Assembly: GCF_049801055.1 (NCBI RefSeq)
Contig: NZ_JBNAGF010000003.1
Location: 377,342-441,341, forward strand
Direction: 5' to 3'
Source of the DNA: JBNAGF01 sp049801055
Lineage (GTDB): Bacteria; Pseudomonadota; Alphaproteobacteria; Rhodobacterales; Rhodobacteraceae
DNA: 64,000 bases
Shown here: piece by piece, positions 1 to 8,927 of the stretch
Layout of the letters: every line of letters starts with the position of its first letter
How positions within the stretch are numbered: the first letter of the stretch is position 1
Notes under the pieces: generated by a model
The model's input: only the letters and a program-made list of their open reading frames with translations
Database searches by the model: none
Told to the model about the DNA's origin: nothing
Translations under genes and position numbers: made by a program

Positions 1-2
1 CC

Positions 3-971
3 CTACTTGCAGCACTGGCAGTTCACCGTCGATCGATGAAGCCCTTGGTTGGCACCTTACCGGTTTTGGTTGCAGCGTTCCTGCCATTTTGGTTCGCGGG
101 CGAGACCGCGGAAACCGACGCCGTAATCCGGATGGTTCAACCCAACGCCCCGCAGCACCAAAAATGGGATCCAGCGCATATCCCGATATTCTATCAGCGA
201 CAGCTGGATATGACGGCGGCAGGATCGCCGCCGGACCTGATCGTTTGGCCTGAAACCGCCATTCCGAGCCTGCTGGATCAGGCCGGGCCTGTTCTGGCGG
301 AGATCTCTCATTCGGCACGAGGATCACCGGTGGTTCTCGGGTTGCGCAGGATTGAAGGGAGCCGGATTTACAACAGCGCTGTTCTGATCGACGGGACCGG
401 CGTGGCAACGGACATCTACGACAAGCACCACCTTGTTCCCTTCGGGGAATACGTGCCGTTCGGTGATTTGGCCGCGCGTTTTGGGATCCACGGGTTCGCG
501 GCTGAGCAAGGGCAGGGGTTTTCGGCAGGGCCGGGTCCACGGCTGATGGATCTGGGACCGCTGGGAACAGCACTGCCTCTGATTTGTTACGAGGCGGTGT
601 TTCCCCAAGATGTGAACGCCGCGCCTGCGCGACCAACTCTGTTGATGCAATTGACCAACGACGCATGGTTTGGCACTCACTCCGGCCCGTATCAGCACAT
701 GGCACAGGCAAGAATGCGGGCCATTGAACAGGGGCTGCCCATGCTACGGGTCGCCAATACCGGGGTCTCAGCGATGATCGATCCCCATGGCAAAGTGATG
801 CGGCAGATACCGTTGGGCCAGTCAGGCTACGCGGATGCTGCCCTTCCGGCTCCGTTGCCGCCCACGTTCTATTCTTCAAGCGGGGATCTGCCTGCTCTGG
901 TCGTACTGTTTCTTGTGGCAGGGATTGCAATCCGGTTTGACCGCCGAATTTCCAGTTCGAATACGGATTGA
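3..971 (+). CDS. lnt: Apolipoprotein N-acyltransferase, 3' part
   Basis: The enzyme transfers an acyl chain from a phospholipid to the N-terminal cysteine of lipoproteins at the inner membrane. The reading frame is open from the first bases, so the gene begins before the window and only the periplasmic nitrilase-like domain is seen. The family's Glu-Lys-Cys triad is visible: Glu in WPETAIPS, Lys in YDKHHLVPFGEYVPFG and Cys in PLICYEAVFP. A hydrophobic stretch near the C-terminus (ALVVLFLVAGIAIRF) fits the final membrane helix of Lnt. The first ATG at 36 is internal and is not the start. The missing N-terminal membrane helices cannot be assessed. Confidence 0.93.
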   Translation, partial: LLAALAVHRRSMKPLVGTLPVLVAAFLPFWFAGETAETDAVIRMVQPNAPQHQKWDPAHIPIFYQRQLDMTAAGSPPDLIVWPETAIPSLLDQAGPVLAEISHSARGSPVVLGLRRIEGSRIYNSAVLIDGTGVATDIYDKHHLVPFGEYVPFGDLAARFGIHGFAAEQGQGFSAGPGPRLMDLGPLGTALPLICYEAVFPQDVNAAPARPTLLMQLTNDAWFGTHSGPYQHMAQARMRAIEQGLPMLRVANTGVSAMIDPHGKVMRQIPLGQSGYADAALPAPLPPTFYSSSGDLPALVVLFLVAGIAIRFDRRISSSNTD

Positions 972-1006
972 CCTAGTGCGCTGGCGCGCGTATCCCGGCT
1001 GAGCCC

Positions 1007-1051
1007 AATCACAACGGCTTCCTGGCGTGATGGGATACACCTAATGGAGCA
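1007..1051 (+). promoter_or_regulatory. SAM/SAH riboswitch in the metK leader
   Basis: The leader has a short stem, ATCAC (1008-1012) with GTGAT (1027-1031), whose loop holds the conserved block ACAACGGCTTCCTGGC. Downstream is TGGAGCA with the Shine-Dalgarno GGAG at 1046-1049, eight bases before the metK ATG. This is the layout of the SAM/SAH riboswitch, an H-type pseudoknot in which the GGAGC segment pairs back to the loop and hides the ribosome binding site. The class occurs in Rhodobacterales upstream of metK. By family knowledge, ligand binding would turn metK translation down when S-adenosylmethionine is plentiful. Confidence 0.93.
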
Positions 1052-1057
1052 CCTTCT

Positions 1058-2224
1058 ATGACTCGAAAGAATTTTACGTTTACCTCGGAATCGGTTTCCG
1101 AGGGTCACCCCGATAAAGTTTGCGACCGTATTTCCGACGCTGTTCTTGATGCCTTCCTGACCGAAGATCGCTTTTCCCGCGTGGCGTGTGAGACCTTTGC
1201 GACCACCGACCGCGTCGTAATCGGTGGCGAGGTCCGTGGCCCTGCCAGCGTGATAGAACGCGTTGAAGAAATTGCGCGTGAGTGCGTGAAGGACATCGGA
1301 TACGAGCAGAAGGACTTTCATTGGGCGAACATGAAAGTCAACAACTACCTGCATGCCCAGAGCGCGGATATCGCGCAGGGCGTCGACGCGGGTGACAACA
1401 AGGACGAAGGTGCCGGCGACCAGGGCATCATGTTCGGGTATGCCACAACCGAAACGCCGGCGCTGATGCCTGCCCCGATCCAGTACAGCCATGCGATCCT
1501 TCGCCGTCTGGCAGAAGTGCGAAAAAACGGAACCGAGCCGGCGCTTGGCCCTGATGCCAAGTCCCAGCTGTCGGTGGTGTATGAAAACGGGAAACCCGTT
1601 CGGGTAAGCTCGGTCGTTCTGTCTACTCAGCACCTGGACGAAGACCTGAGCAGCAACGACATCCGCGCCATCGTCGAACCGTATATTCGTGAAGAGCTGC
1701 CGGAAGGCTGGTTGACTGATGCAACCGAGTGGCATGTCAATCCGACGGGTAAATTCGTGATCGGTGGGCCTGATGGCGACGCTGGTCTGACGGGCCGCAA
1801 GATCATCGTGGATACTTATGGTGGCGCGGCCCCGCACGGCGGTGGCGCGTTTTCGGGCAAGGACCCAACCAAGGTTGACCGTTCGGCGGCCTATGCCGCG
1901 CGCTACCTTGCAAAGAACGTGGTCGCTGCCGGCATGGCGGAACGCTGCACCATTCAGCTTTCATACGCGATCGGCGTCTCCAAGCCGCTGTCGATTTATG
2001 CTGATACCCATGGAACAGGTGAAGTCGGCCCGGCGGCCATCGAAAAGGCAATCGACGAAGCGATGGACCTGACACCACGGGGGATTCGCGAGCATCTTGG
2101 TCTGAACCACCCGATCTATCAGAGAACGGCAGCATATGGCCATTTCGGGCGCCAGCCCGAGGCTGATGGCGGTTTCAGCTGGGAACGCACCAATCTTGTC
2201 GAAGCGCTCAAGAAAGCGGTCTGA
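1058..2224 (+). CDS. metK: S-adenosylmethionine synthase
   Basis: This cytosolic enzyme makes S-adenosylmethionine from methionine and ATP, the methyl donor used by methyltransferases such as the trmB product encoded next. The 388-residue protein has the family's usual length and motifs: the ATP-binding GHPDK near the N-terminus, GAGDQGIMFGYA in the centre, and the glycine-rich GGGAFSGKDPTKVDRS. The ATG is fixed by the GGAG eight bases upstream, which belongs to the riboswitch. A hairpin terminator follows the stop codon, so metK is probably a single-gene transcript controlled by its own product. Confidence 0.98.
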   Translation: MTRKNFTFTSESVSEGHPDKVCDRISDAVLDAFLTEDRFSRVACETFATTDRVVIGGEVRGPASVIERVEEIARECVKDIGYEQKDFHWANMKVNNYLHAQSADIAQGVDAGDNKDEGAGDQGIMFGYATTETPALMPAPIQYSHAILRRLAEVRKNGTEPALGPDAKSQLSVVYENGKPVRVSSVVLSTQHLDEDLSSNDIRAIVEPYIREELPEGWLTDATEWHVNPTGKFVIGGPDGDAGLTGRKIIVDTYGGAAPHGGGAFSGKDPTKVDRSAAYAARYLAKNVVAAGMAERCTIQLSYAIGVSKPLSIYADTHGTGEVGPAAIEKAIDEAMDLTPRGIREHLGLNHPIYQRTAAYGHFGRQPEADGGFSWERTNLVEALKKAV

Positions 2225-2245
2225 ACCGCAACTGGCAGGTTTTCG

Positions 2246-2276
2246 AACGGGCGGCCCAAGGGTCACCCGTTTTTTT
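2246..2276 (+). terminator. Intrinsic terminator after metK
   Basis: AACGGG (2246-2251) pairs with CCCGTT (2266-2271), and the hairpin is followed by a run of T residues 22 bases after the metK stop. Confidence 0.7.
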
Positions 2277-2407
2277 CGAATGTGCTGAATTCGTCATTCG
2301 TCGCCGCCAATCAAGGTATTTGGCGAACCCCCAGAGCCTGGACTGATCCGGGCTTCTGCCCATGCCGGCACTTGCAACCCGGACTTCGGGGAAGTATGGC
2401 CCGCGCC

Positions 2408-3118
2408 ATGAAAACCGATCACCCGCAACGCCCCCGCAGAAATTTCTATGGCCGCTTCAAAGGCAAGTCGCTGAAGCAAAGCCAGAAGATCTATCTGGAT
2501 GAGGATCTCGCGGCCCTTGCGCCGGGCGCCGTAGACTGGGACAGCAATCCTGACAGGCTGCCACTCGATCTGAACGGTTTGTTCGACGGCAAGCCGGTTT
2601 GGTTGGAAATCGGGTTTGGTGGCGGTGAGCATTTGGTGCATCAGGCCGCTTCGAACCCCGATGTCGGGATCATAGGGGCAGAGCCTTACATCAACGGTGT
2701 CGCGATGCTGCTTGGAAAAATCCGCCGCGCCGGGGTGGAGAACCTCGCCGTGCATCCGGGTGATGTTCGGGATCTGTTTGACGTTCTGCCTGATCAGAGC
2801 GTTGCAAAAGCCTTTCTGCTCTACCCGGATCCGTGGCCGAAGAAACGGCACCATCGCAGACGGTTCGTGACCCAGGAACATTTGGAGCCTTTGGCCCGTG
2901 TGATGAAACCTGGTGCGATCTTCCGTGTCGCAACGGATATTCCCGACTACGTGCGCCAGACCTTGGAAGAAGTCCCGAAGGCCGGTTTTGAATGGCTGGC
3001 AGAGGGGCCAACGGATTGGCGGCAGCCGTGGGATGACTGGATTTCGACCCGATACGAGCAAAAGGCACTGCGTGAGGGCAGGGTGCCGCACTATTTGACA
3101 TTCCGTCGACAGGGCTGA
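2408..3118 (+). CDS. trmB: tRNA (guanine-N7-)-methyltransferase
   Basis: TrmB uses S-adenosylmethionine to make 7-methylguanosine at position 46 of tRNAs. The SAM-binding motif WLEIGFGGGEH, the segment AEPYINGVAMLL and the signature YPDPWPKKRHHRRRF are all present. The frame is open back to 2282, but homology only begins around RPRRNFYGRFKGK. The start is either ATG 2396 (a GGGGA lies only three bases upstream) or ATG 2408; 2408 is chosen because it gives the usual family length of about 236 residues. The gene follows metK, separated by a terminator. Confidence 0.93.
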   Translation: MKTDHPQRPRRNFYGRFKGKSLKQSQKIYLDEDLAALAPGAVDWDSNPDRLPLDLNGLFDGKPVWLEIGFGGGEHLVHQAASNPDVGIIGAEPYINGVAMLLGKIRRAGVENLAVHPGDVRDLFDVLPDQSVAKAFLLYPDPWPKKRHHRRRFVTQEHLEPLARVMKPGAIFRVATDIPDYVRQTLEEVPKAGFEWLAEGPTDWRQPWDDWISTRYEQKALREGRVPHYLTFRRQG

Positions 3119-3169
3119 CGGCTGCGATAGACTGGGAACATACAATACTGTTCCCGAAGGTCATTGCCC

Positions 3170-4243
3170 GTGTCCGATATTCGCATCATCAATTGCCACA
3201 TTCACCTGTTCACCGGAAAGCACATTCCCGAGGACTACCCTTACTGGTTCCTGAGGCCGCTCAAGCGGATGCCTTGGCTGATACGCCTGCTAGCGGGGCT
3301 GATGTGCCTGATCGGACAGCATCCGGCAGCGGAAAAACTCGATCGGCTGCATCGGTTTCAGAAAGAGTCTCAGGCAGGAAGCCAGAAGGCCATTCTGGAC
3401 AATGTCCGGCGCCATTATCCCGACAACACCCGGTTTGTCGTTTTGCCGATGGACCTGTCTGCTTTCGGATACGGTCGCCCAGAAGTCTCCTTGGCCCGGC
3501 AGCATGACGAACTTGCAGAACTGACCCGAGACCCTGACATTGGAAAGGCGGTCATTCCCTTTGCCACCATTGATCCACGAGCGGATCCGCAAGCGACCGA
3601 GCTGTGGCGCGCTGTGAACCAACTCGGGTTCAAAGGGGTAAAGATCTACCCTCGGCTTGGTTTCGCGCCCGATGACCCGCGCCTGATGTCGCATGTTTAT
3701 CCAAAGATGGAGGCACATGGGTTGCCCTTGATGACGCATTGTTCGCGCGGAGGCGTGCAGGGCCGGGAGTTGTCCGACCATCGCGCGGACCGTTTTACCG
3801 AGCCGCAGGCTTACTTGTCGATCATGCGGGCCCATCCCCGGCTGCGAATCTGCCTTGCCCATTTCGGAGGGCAGAAAGATTGGGCGGCTTATGTGAACCC
3901 GGATCAGGAGAACCCACTGGCCGATGAGTATACCCGCAACTGGCAGGTGCAGATCCGGCGCATGATCGGCAGCGGAAACTATCCGGGCCTGTGGACAGAC
4001 ATCAGCTACACCTTGTTTCACTTCGAAGACTATGTGCCTTTCCTGAGGCTTTTTCTGATGGGCGATGAACCCGAGGACGAAAGGTTGCGAAAGCGGGTCT
4101 TGTTCGGGTCCGACTTTTATATGACCCGGCAGGAGGAGCTTTCGGAAAAGGCGGTCTGCTTTCGGCTTCGAAATGCGTTGGGCGAAGAGGTGTTTCGACA
4201 GATCGCCGAAGAAAACCCGGCTCGATGGCTGGGAGAGACCTGA
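3170..4243 (+). CDS. Amidohydrolase-family metal-dependent hydrolase
   Basis: This is a TIM-barrel hydrolase of the amidohydrolase 2 type. The metal-binding H-x-H motif is in INCHIHLF near the N-terminus. Later ligand regions are KGVKIYPRLGF, MTHCSRGG and ICLAHFGG, with a conserved Asp in LFGSDFYMTR. The GTG at 3170 is preferred because GAAGG lies nine bases upstream; a TTG at 3164 is also in frame but too close to it. The protein has about 357 residues. The substrate cannot be read from sequence, and neither neighbour points to a pathway. Confidence 0.8.
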   Translation: MSDIRIINCHIHLFTGKHIPEDYPYWFLRPLKRMPWLIRLLAGLMCLIGQHPAAEKLDRLHRFQKESQAGSQKAILDNVRRHYPDNTRFVVLPMDLSAFGYGRPEVSLARQHDELAELTRDPDIGKAVIPFATIDPRADPQATELWRAVNQLGFKGVKIYPRLGFAPDDPRLMSHVYPKMEAHGLPLMTHCSRGGVQGRELSDHRADRFTEPQAYLSIMRAHPRLRICLAHFGGQKDWAAYVNPDQENPLADEYTRNWQVQIRRMIGSGNYPGLWTDISYTLFHFEDYVPFLRLFLMGDEPEDERLRKRVLFGSDFYMTRQEELSEKAVCFRLRNALGEEVFRQIAEENPARWLGET

Positions 4244-4376
4244 CTGGCTAACGGCTGCTGGTCTTTCGGGCGCTTGCACACAGGCCGCTTGAGCTTGGCG
4301 GGGCCGCCTTTGTTGCTGGACGGTCGGGCGGCAATTCGCTAATCGGCTTGGGACTATTCGCGCGAAAGGAACCTCG

Positions 4377-5723
4377 ATGTCCGGACACGGCACTCCACTT
4401 CCAATGACCTCATCCGCTTGCGGGCCTTTGAATGGCGTTGCCGAGGTGCCGGGGGACAAGTCGATTTCCCACCGGTCTCTGATTCTGGGAGCTATGGCGG
4501 TTGGGGAAACCCGGATCACTGGCCTGCTCGAAGGCGAAGACGTTCTGGACACTGCAAAAGCCATGCGGGCATTTGGTGCCGAAGTGACGCGACATGACGA
4601 TGGGTCGTGGTCGGTGCATGGCGTTGGTGTCGGCGGGTTTGCCGAACCGGATCAGGTTATCGACTGTGGCAATTCGGGAACCGGCGTGCGGCTGATAATG
4701 GGCACTATGGCCACGTCGCCGATCACCGTGACATTCACGGGTGATGCCAGTCTCAATGGGCGTCCTATGGCGAGGGTTACCGACCCGCTTGCCCTGTTCG
4801 GAGCACAGGCGGTCGGACGCAACGGCGGGCGTTTGCCGATGACCATCGTGGGCGCGGCGGATCCAGTCCCTGTCCGCTATGAGGTTCCGGTTCCGTCAGC
4901 TCAGGTAAAGTCCGCCGTCTTGCTGGCCGGATTGAACGCCCCGGGGCAGACTGTCGTGATCGAAAAAGAGGCGACGCGCGATCATTCCGAACGGATGCTG
5001 GCGGGTTTCGGCGCCGAGATCTCGGTGGAAGAATCCGAAGATGGTCGCGTGATTACGCTGACCGGCCGGCCTGAGCTCAAGCCGCAGGTGATCGCGGTTC
5101 CTCGGGATCCATCCAGCGCCGCATTCCCTGTCTGTGCAGCATTGATCACGCCGGGCTCGGATGTTCTGGTTCCGGGTATCGGGTTAAACCCGACCCGCGC
5201 CGGGCTGTTCACGACGTTACGCGAGATGGGTGCCAATCTGACCTACGAAAACGAACGCGAAGAAGGCGGAGAGCCTGTCGCCGATCTCAGGGCGCGCTTC
5301 TCGCCCGACATGAAAGGGATCGTTGTCCCCGCTGAGCGTGCGGCTTCAATGATTGACGAATACCCGGTGCTTTCGGTGGTGGCCGCCAACTCTACCGGCA
5401 AGACTATGATGGGCGGTGTCAAGGAACTGCGGGTGAAGGAAAGCGATCGGATCGATGCGATGGCTCGTGGTTTGCGCGCCTGTGGTGTGACCATCGAAGA
5501 GGGCGAGGACTGGTGGGAGGTCACCGGGCTCGGACCGCAGGGTGTACCGGGCGGCGCGGTTTGCGAGAGCTTTCTTGACCACCGTATTGCCATGTCTTTC
5601 ATGGTGCTTGGGATGGCTGCGCAAGCACCGGTTTCGGTAGATGACGGAAACCCGATCGCCACGTCTTTTCCGATCTTTGAACCGCTATTGAACGGGCTTG
5701 GCGCCCGGGTGAAACGTGGATGA
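4377..5723 (+). CDS. aroA: 3-phosphoshikimate 1-carboxyvinyltransferase (EPSP synthase, class II type)
   Basis: AroA joins shikimate 3-phosphate and phosphoenolpyruvate in the sixth step of chorismate synthesis. The 448-residue protein has the N-terminal GDKSISHRSLILGAM and the later SAQVKSAVLLAGLN, RDHSERMLAGFGA, PSMIDEYP-like and RVKESDR segments. It aligns along its length with the class II (CP4-like) enzymes rather than with the E. coli type. Its phosphoenolpyruvate-site loop reads GNSGTGVRL, with Gly where the glyphosate-tolerant CP4 enzyme has Ala. ATG 4377 is preceded by GAAAGGA. The stop overlaps the cmk start by four bases, so the two are co-translated. Confidence 0.97.
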   Translation: MSGHGTPLPMTSSACGPLNGVAEVPGDKSISHRSLILGAMAVGETRITGLLEGEDVLDTAKAMRAFGAEVTRHDDGSWSVHGVGVGGFAEPDQVIDCGNSGTGVRLIMGTMATSPITVTFTGDASLNGRPMARVTDPLALFGAQAVGRNGGRLPMTIVGAADPVPVRYEVPVPSAQVKSAVLLAGLNAPGQTVVIEKEATRDHSERMLAGFGAEISVEESEDGRVITLTGRPELKPQVIAVPRDPSSAAFPVCAALITPGSDVLVPGIGLNPTRAGLFTTLREMGANLTYENEREEGGEPVADLRARFSPDMKGIVVPAERAASMIDEYPVLSVVAANSTGKTMMGGVKELRVKESDRIDAMARGLRACGVTIEEGEDWWEVTGLGPQGVPGGAVCESFLDHRIAMSFMVLGMAAQAPVSVDDGNPIATSFPIFEPLLNGLGARVKRG

Positions 5724-6337
5724 GTTTCACTGTTGCGATTGATGGTCCCGCTGCTGCGGGCAAGGGTACAATTTCCAAGGGTGTCGCTGCGCATTTCGGA
5801 TTTGCGCATCTGGATACCGGGTTATTGTATCGTGCAGTCGGATGGCGGACCTTGAACGGAGAAGACCCCTTGGAGGCGGCGCGGGCGCTGGTGCCGGATG
5901 ATCTTGAGCGGGGCGACTTGCGCACAGCCGAAGTCGCGCAAGCGGCGTCCAGGGTGGCTGTGAACTCCGATGTCCGGTCTGCGCTGGTCACATTCCAGCG
6001 CGAGTTTTCCCGCCGCCCCGGTGGCGCGGTTCTCGATGGCCGGGACATTGGCACGGTGATCTGTCCAAGTGCCGAAGTGAAGCTCTATGTGACCGCGAGT
6101 GCAGAAATTCGGGCGGAACGGCGGTATCTGGAACTGTCTGCGAAGGGTTCCGACATAACCCGCGAACAGGTGCTGGCGGATGTGCGGGAACGGGATACAA
6201 GAGATGCCGACCGCAGCACGGCTCCGATGAAACCGGCGGCGGACGCGGTTCTGCTCGACACGTCGGATATGAGCGTGGCGGAGGCTCTGAAGGCCGCTTT
6301 GGCGATCGTCGACAGAGCGCTTGGCGCAGTCGCCTGA
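5720..6337 (+). CDS. cmk: Cytidylate kinase
   Basis: Cmk phosphorylates CMP and dCMP to the diphosphates. The 205-residue protein has the P-loop IDGPAAAGKGTISKG, the nucleotide-binding LDTGLLYRAVGW, and DGRDIGTVICPSA. It starts within the ATGA overlap with the end of aroA. The order aroA-cmk-rpsA is common in proteobacteria; here two genes (an exported protein and a divergent ligase) separate cmk from rpsA. Confidence 0.97.
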   Translation: MSFTVAIDGPAAAGKGTISKGVAAHFGFAHLDTGLLYRAVGWRTLNGEDPLEAARALVPDDLERGDLRTAEVAQAASRVAVNSDVRSALVTFQREFSRRPGGAVLDGRDIGTVICPSAEVKLYVTASAEIRAERRYLELSAKGSDITREQVLADVRERDTRDADRSTAPMKPAADAVLLDTSDMSVAEALKAALAIVDRALGAVA

Positions 6338-6412
6338 GGGTGGTCACCAAGCTGTGTGTCGCAAGATGACGGCTATTGGGGTTAGGCTGCGGGTATTCCG
6401 CAGGAGCTGCCC

Positions 6413-6928
6413 ATGATCCGAACTGTTCTTTTCTGCCTTTGTCTTGCGGTGCCGGTTGCCGCCCAGGAAGCCGAGCCGCCAATGAGTTATGAAAGGCTTG
6501 GGCGTATCCTGTTTGCTTTGGACCCTGAGACGCGACCAAATGGACCGGGTTTCGAACTTACCATTCAGGGTTTGCCGGTTGTAGTTGTTACTGACCCCGC
6601 GGCGGATCGGATGCGGGCAATGGTTCCGGTTCGGTCTTCCGACGAAATGTCCGAGGACGAACTCCGACGGGTATTGCAGGCCAATTTCGACACGGCATTG
6701 GATGCTCGTTATGCGGTTGCCAATGGCGTTTTGTGGGCGGTGTTTATCCACCCTCTTTCGCCGTTGGAGAAAAACCAGCTGATCTCTGGGCTGGCGCAGA
6801 CGGTAAATGTGGCCCTAAGCTATGGGACGCTTTTTTCCGGCGGAGCGATGCAGTTCGGTGGAGGTGACAGCGGAAGGCTTCAGCGACAACTGATCGACGA
6901 CCTGCTGAAGAAGGGCGAGGATATCTAG
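6413..6928 (+). CDS. Exported protein of unknown function, YbjN-like
   Basis: The 171-residue protein starts with a clear signal peptide: MIRT, a hydrophobic core LFCLCLAVPVA and a predicted cleavage after AQA-like VAAQ. The mature part has an alpha/beta pattern (MSYERLGRILFALDP, VVVVTDPAADRMRAMVPV, ELRRVLQANFDTALDARY) that recalls the YbjN and type III chaperone-like fold. That is a resemblance in pattern, not an assignment. An SD-like GCAGGAG lies a few bases before ATG 6413. It probably acts in the periplasm; its role is unknown. Confidence 0.7.
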   Translation: MIRTVLFCLCLAVPVAAQEAEPPMSYERLGRILFALDPETRPNGPGFELTIQGLPVVVVTDPAADRMRAMVPVRSSDEMSEDELRRVLQANFDTALDARYAVANGVLWAVFIHPLSPLEKNQLISGLAQTVNVALSYGTLFSGGAMQFGGGDSGRLQRQLIDDLLKKGEDI

Positions 6929-6963
6929 TTTGTGTTGTGGCCGTTCAGTGCGGCAAAACTTGT

Positions 6964-6985
6964 CCCGGCGCAGTTTGGCGCCGGG
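6964..6985. terminator. Hairpin between convergent genes
   Basis: CCCGGCGC and GCGCCGGG form a perfect 8-bp stem with a 6-base loop. It lies between the convergent stop codons at 6928 and 7009. No T-run follows on either strand, so intrinsic termination is only inferred from its position. Confidence 0.45.
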
Positions 6986-7008
6986 GTGTCTGCACTGCGG
7001 TCGATACT

Positions 7009-8568
7009 CTAGCCTGCTGCCAGCCTGTCCCGCAGAAACCGTCTGAGGATCTTGCCCGACGGTGATTTTGGAATTTCGTCAACGATTTCAAGAACCCGGA
7101 CTTGCTTGTAATGCGCCAACCGATCTTCAAGATAGGATTGAACGACTTCCAGTGTCGGCGCGCTTTGCCCTGGCGGGGCGACTATGAAGGCCATTGGCAG
7201 TTCGCCGGCCTCTGAGTCCGGCTTTCCGATAACGGCGGCGTCTACGATGGCCGGATGGGTCAGCAATTCGGCTTCGACCTCGGCCGGGGCAACCTGAAAC
7301 CCCTTGAACTTGATCAGCTCCTTCAGGCGATCAGTGATGTAGAGAAAGCCGTCATTGTCGAAATGGGCAATATCGCCGGTACGCAACCAATCCCCTTCTG
7401 CCATGGTTTGTTCGGTCGCCTTGGGATTATTGAGATAGCCCTTCATAACCTGCGGCCCCCGGACCCAGAGCTCTCCGTCTTCTCCGGCTGGTCGGTCCTG
7501 ACCGGTTGCCGGGTCAACGATCCGGCATTCGGTGTTCGGCAGCGTCACGCCCGAAGCACCGGGCTTGCCTTGCCCGAAAGGTGATACGTGGCTTACCGGG
7601 CTGAGTTCCGTCATTCCGTAGCCCTGATTGACCGCCGCATCAAGGCGGGCGGCGAGGGCCTCGGCAGTGTCTCTGCCCAGTGGTGCGGCAGCGCTGAATA
7701 CCTTTTCCACGAAGGACAGATCATACTTGTCGACAAGTGGGTGCATCGCCAGTGCAAGTGCCACCGGTGGCACGATCCAAAGCCGAGGTGTCTTGTAGGT
7801 GTTGATCGTCTCCAGGTAATCTTCCAGATCGAAGCGCGGCATGGTTATCAGACCACCACCCGCGGTGAGGTAAATGTTCATCAGGACCTGCAGCCCGTAG
7901 ATATGAAAGAAGGGTAGGAAGGCCAGCGTGATCTCCCCTTTGACAAGATCCGCCGGAACCAAAGTCTGGTCGATGTTCACCACAAGGTTCTGATGCGTCA
8001 GCATTACGCCTTTTGGCAACCCGGTCGTGCCCGAGGAATAGGGTAGGGCCACGACATGATCAGCAACATTCACAGGTACCTGTTCTTCCAGCGGAGCCCC
8101 CATGAGATCGGCAAGGGCAACCGTGCCTTCGGGCGCGTCGCCGATTACGACGATCTCCTTCACACCGGTGCCCGCTATGGCCTCTTTGGCGGTGTCCACA
8201 AACATACCGATTGTGACCAGAACATCCGCTTTCGCGTCATTCAGCTGATAATTCACCTCATGTGCGGTGTAAGTCGGGTTGATCGTGGTAATCGTGCCAC
8301 CGGCCCAAGCTGCTGCGTGAAACACAACGCAGTATTCCGGAATATTGGGAGCCATGAGGGCGATGCACTTGCCTGCGCCCATCCCGTGCCCGGTCATCCC
8401 CCCGGCCAGCGACTTAACGGCAGCCATGAATTCCGCTCCTGTCATCTTGCGACCTGTGGGCCCATCGATCAGGATCTCCATTTCGGGATCGATGCCCTCG
8501 AAGACCCTTTGTGTGACGGTTTTGTCCGTTACTTCTACGTCTGGAAATGTGCTTTTGATAATTGCCAT
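7009..8568 (-). CDS. AMP-forming acyl/aryl-CoA ligase (4-coumarate-CoA ligase-like)
   Basis: The enzyme activates a carboxylic acid with ATP to an acyl-adenylate and then forms the CoA thioester. The 519-residue protein has the ANL-superfamily motifs in order: the phosphate loop YSSGTTGLPKGVMLTHQN, YGMTELSP, the hinge-region WLRTGDIAHFDNDG, and the C-terminal catalytic Lys in PKSPSGKILRR. Overall it resembles 4-coumarate-CoA ligase-like proteins, but the acid substrate cannot be fixed. It is transcribed away from rpsA, and a 10-bp inverted repeat lies in its upstream region. Confidence 0.88.
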   Translation of the reverse strand: MAIIKSTFPDVEVTDKTVTQRVFEGIDPEMEILIDGPTGRKMTGAEFMAAVKSLAGGMTGHGMGAGKCIALMAPNIPEYCVVFHAAAWAGGTITTINPTYTAHEVNYQLNDAKADVLVTIGMFVDTAKEAIAGTGVKEIVVIGDAPEGTVALADLMGAPLEEQVPVNVADHVVALPYSSGTTGLPKGVMLTHQNLVVNIDQTLVPADLVKGEITLAFLPFFHIYGLQVLMNIYLTAGGGLITMPRFDLEDYLETINTYKTPRLWIVPPVALALAMHPLVDKYDLSFVEKVFSAAAPLGRDTAEALAARLDAAVNQGYGMTELSPVSHVSPFGQGKPGASGVTLPNTECRIVDPATGQDRPAGEDGELWVRGPQVMKGYLNNPKATEQTMAEGDWLRTGDIAHFDNDGFLYITDRLKELIKFKGFQVAPAEVEAELLTHPAIVDAAVIGKPDSEAGELPMAFIVAPPGQSAPTLEVVQSYLEDRLAHYKQVRVLEIVDEIPKSPSGKILRRFLRDRLAAG

Positions 8569-8611
8569 TAGAATTGCTCCCCGTTCCGTTTTTGGACTTT
8601 TTATGTCTCTT

Positions 8612-8637
8612 CAATCCGGCCACCTTAGGCCGGATTG
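8612..8637. promoter_or_regulatory. Perfect 10-bp inverted repeat in the ligase/rpsA divergent region
   Basis: CAATCCGGCC (8612-8621) and GGCCGGATTG (8628-8637) are a perfect inverted repeat with a 6-base spacer, 44 bases upstream of the ligase start. It sits between divergent genes and lacks a T-run, so an operator is more likely than a terminator. The rest of 8569-8927 is the long rpsA leader, in which no further gene is seen; AAAGGAA precedes the rpsA ATG. Confidence 0.4.
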
Positions 8638-8927
8638 CCCTGAATCCCAAATCCGGGCCTGCGGAGTCTGGTTGGGAAAAACCGACCGGTTGCGCGAAGC
8701 CCTTGCCAGGCTGGGCCAAACACCCTATAGAGCGCCTGTCAAACAAGGCGAAAACGCCGCAAAACACTGGAATCGGGCAGGGTCGGAACTTTCCGGCCCG
8801 GTTTGTTTTGCGTCAAGGTATGGCCTTTCGTCTGACCAATCCGTTCCGCCCAAGGCGGACATCAATCAAGACCGGCGGAGACAACCGCTCGGCCAGATAA
8901 AGCGTAAGTAAAGGAAAACACTGCCAC

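Noticed and set aside
869..1837. A 322-codon minus-strand frame over lnt and metK.
   Set aside because: It lies opposite metK, which has full family motifs, and its translation resembles no protein. It is a codon-bias shadow.
3290..4564. A 424-codon minus-strand frame over the amidohydrolase and aroA.
   Set aside because: It spans two real genes on the other strand and has no motifs.
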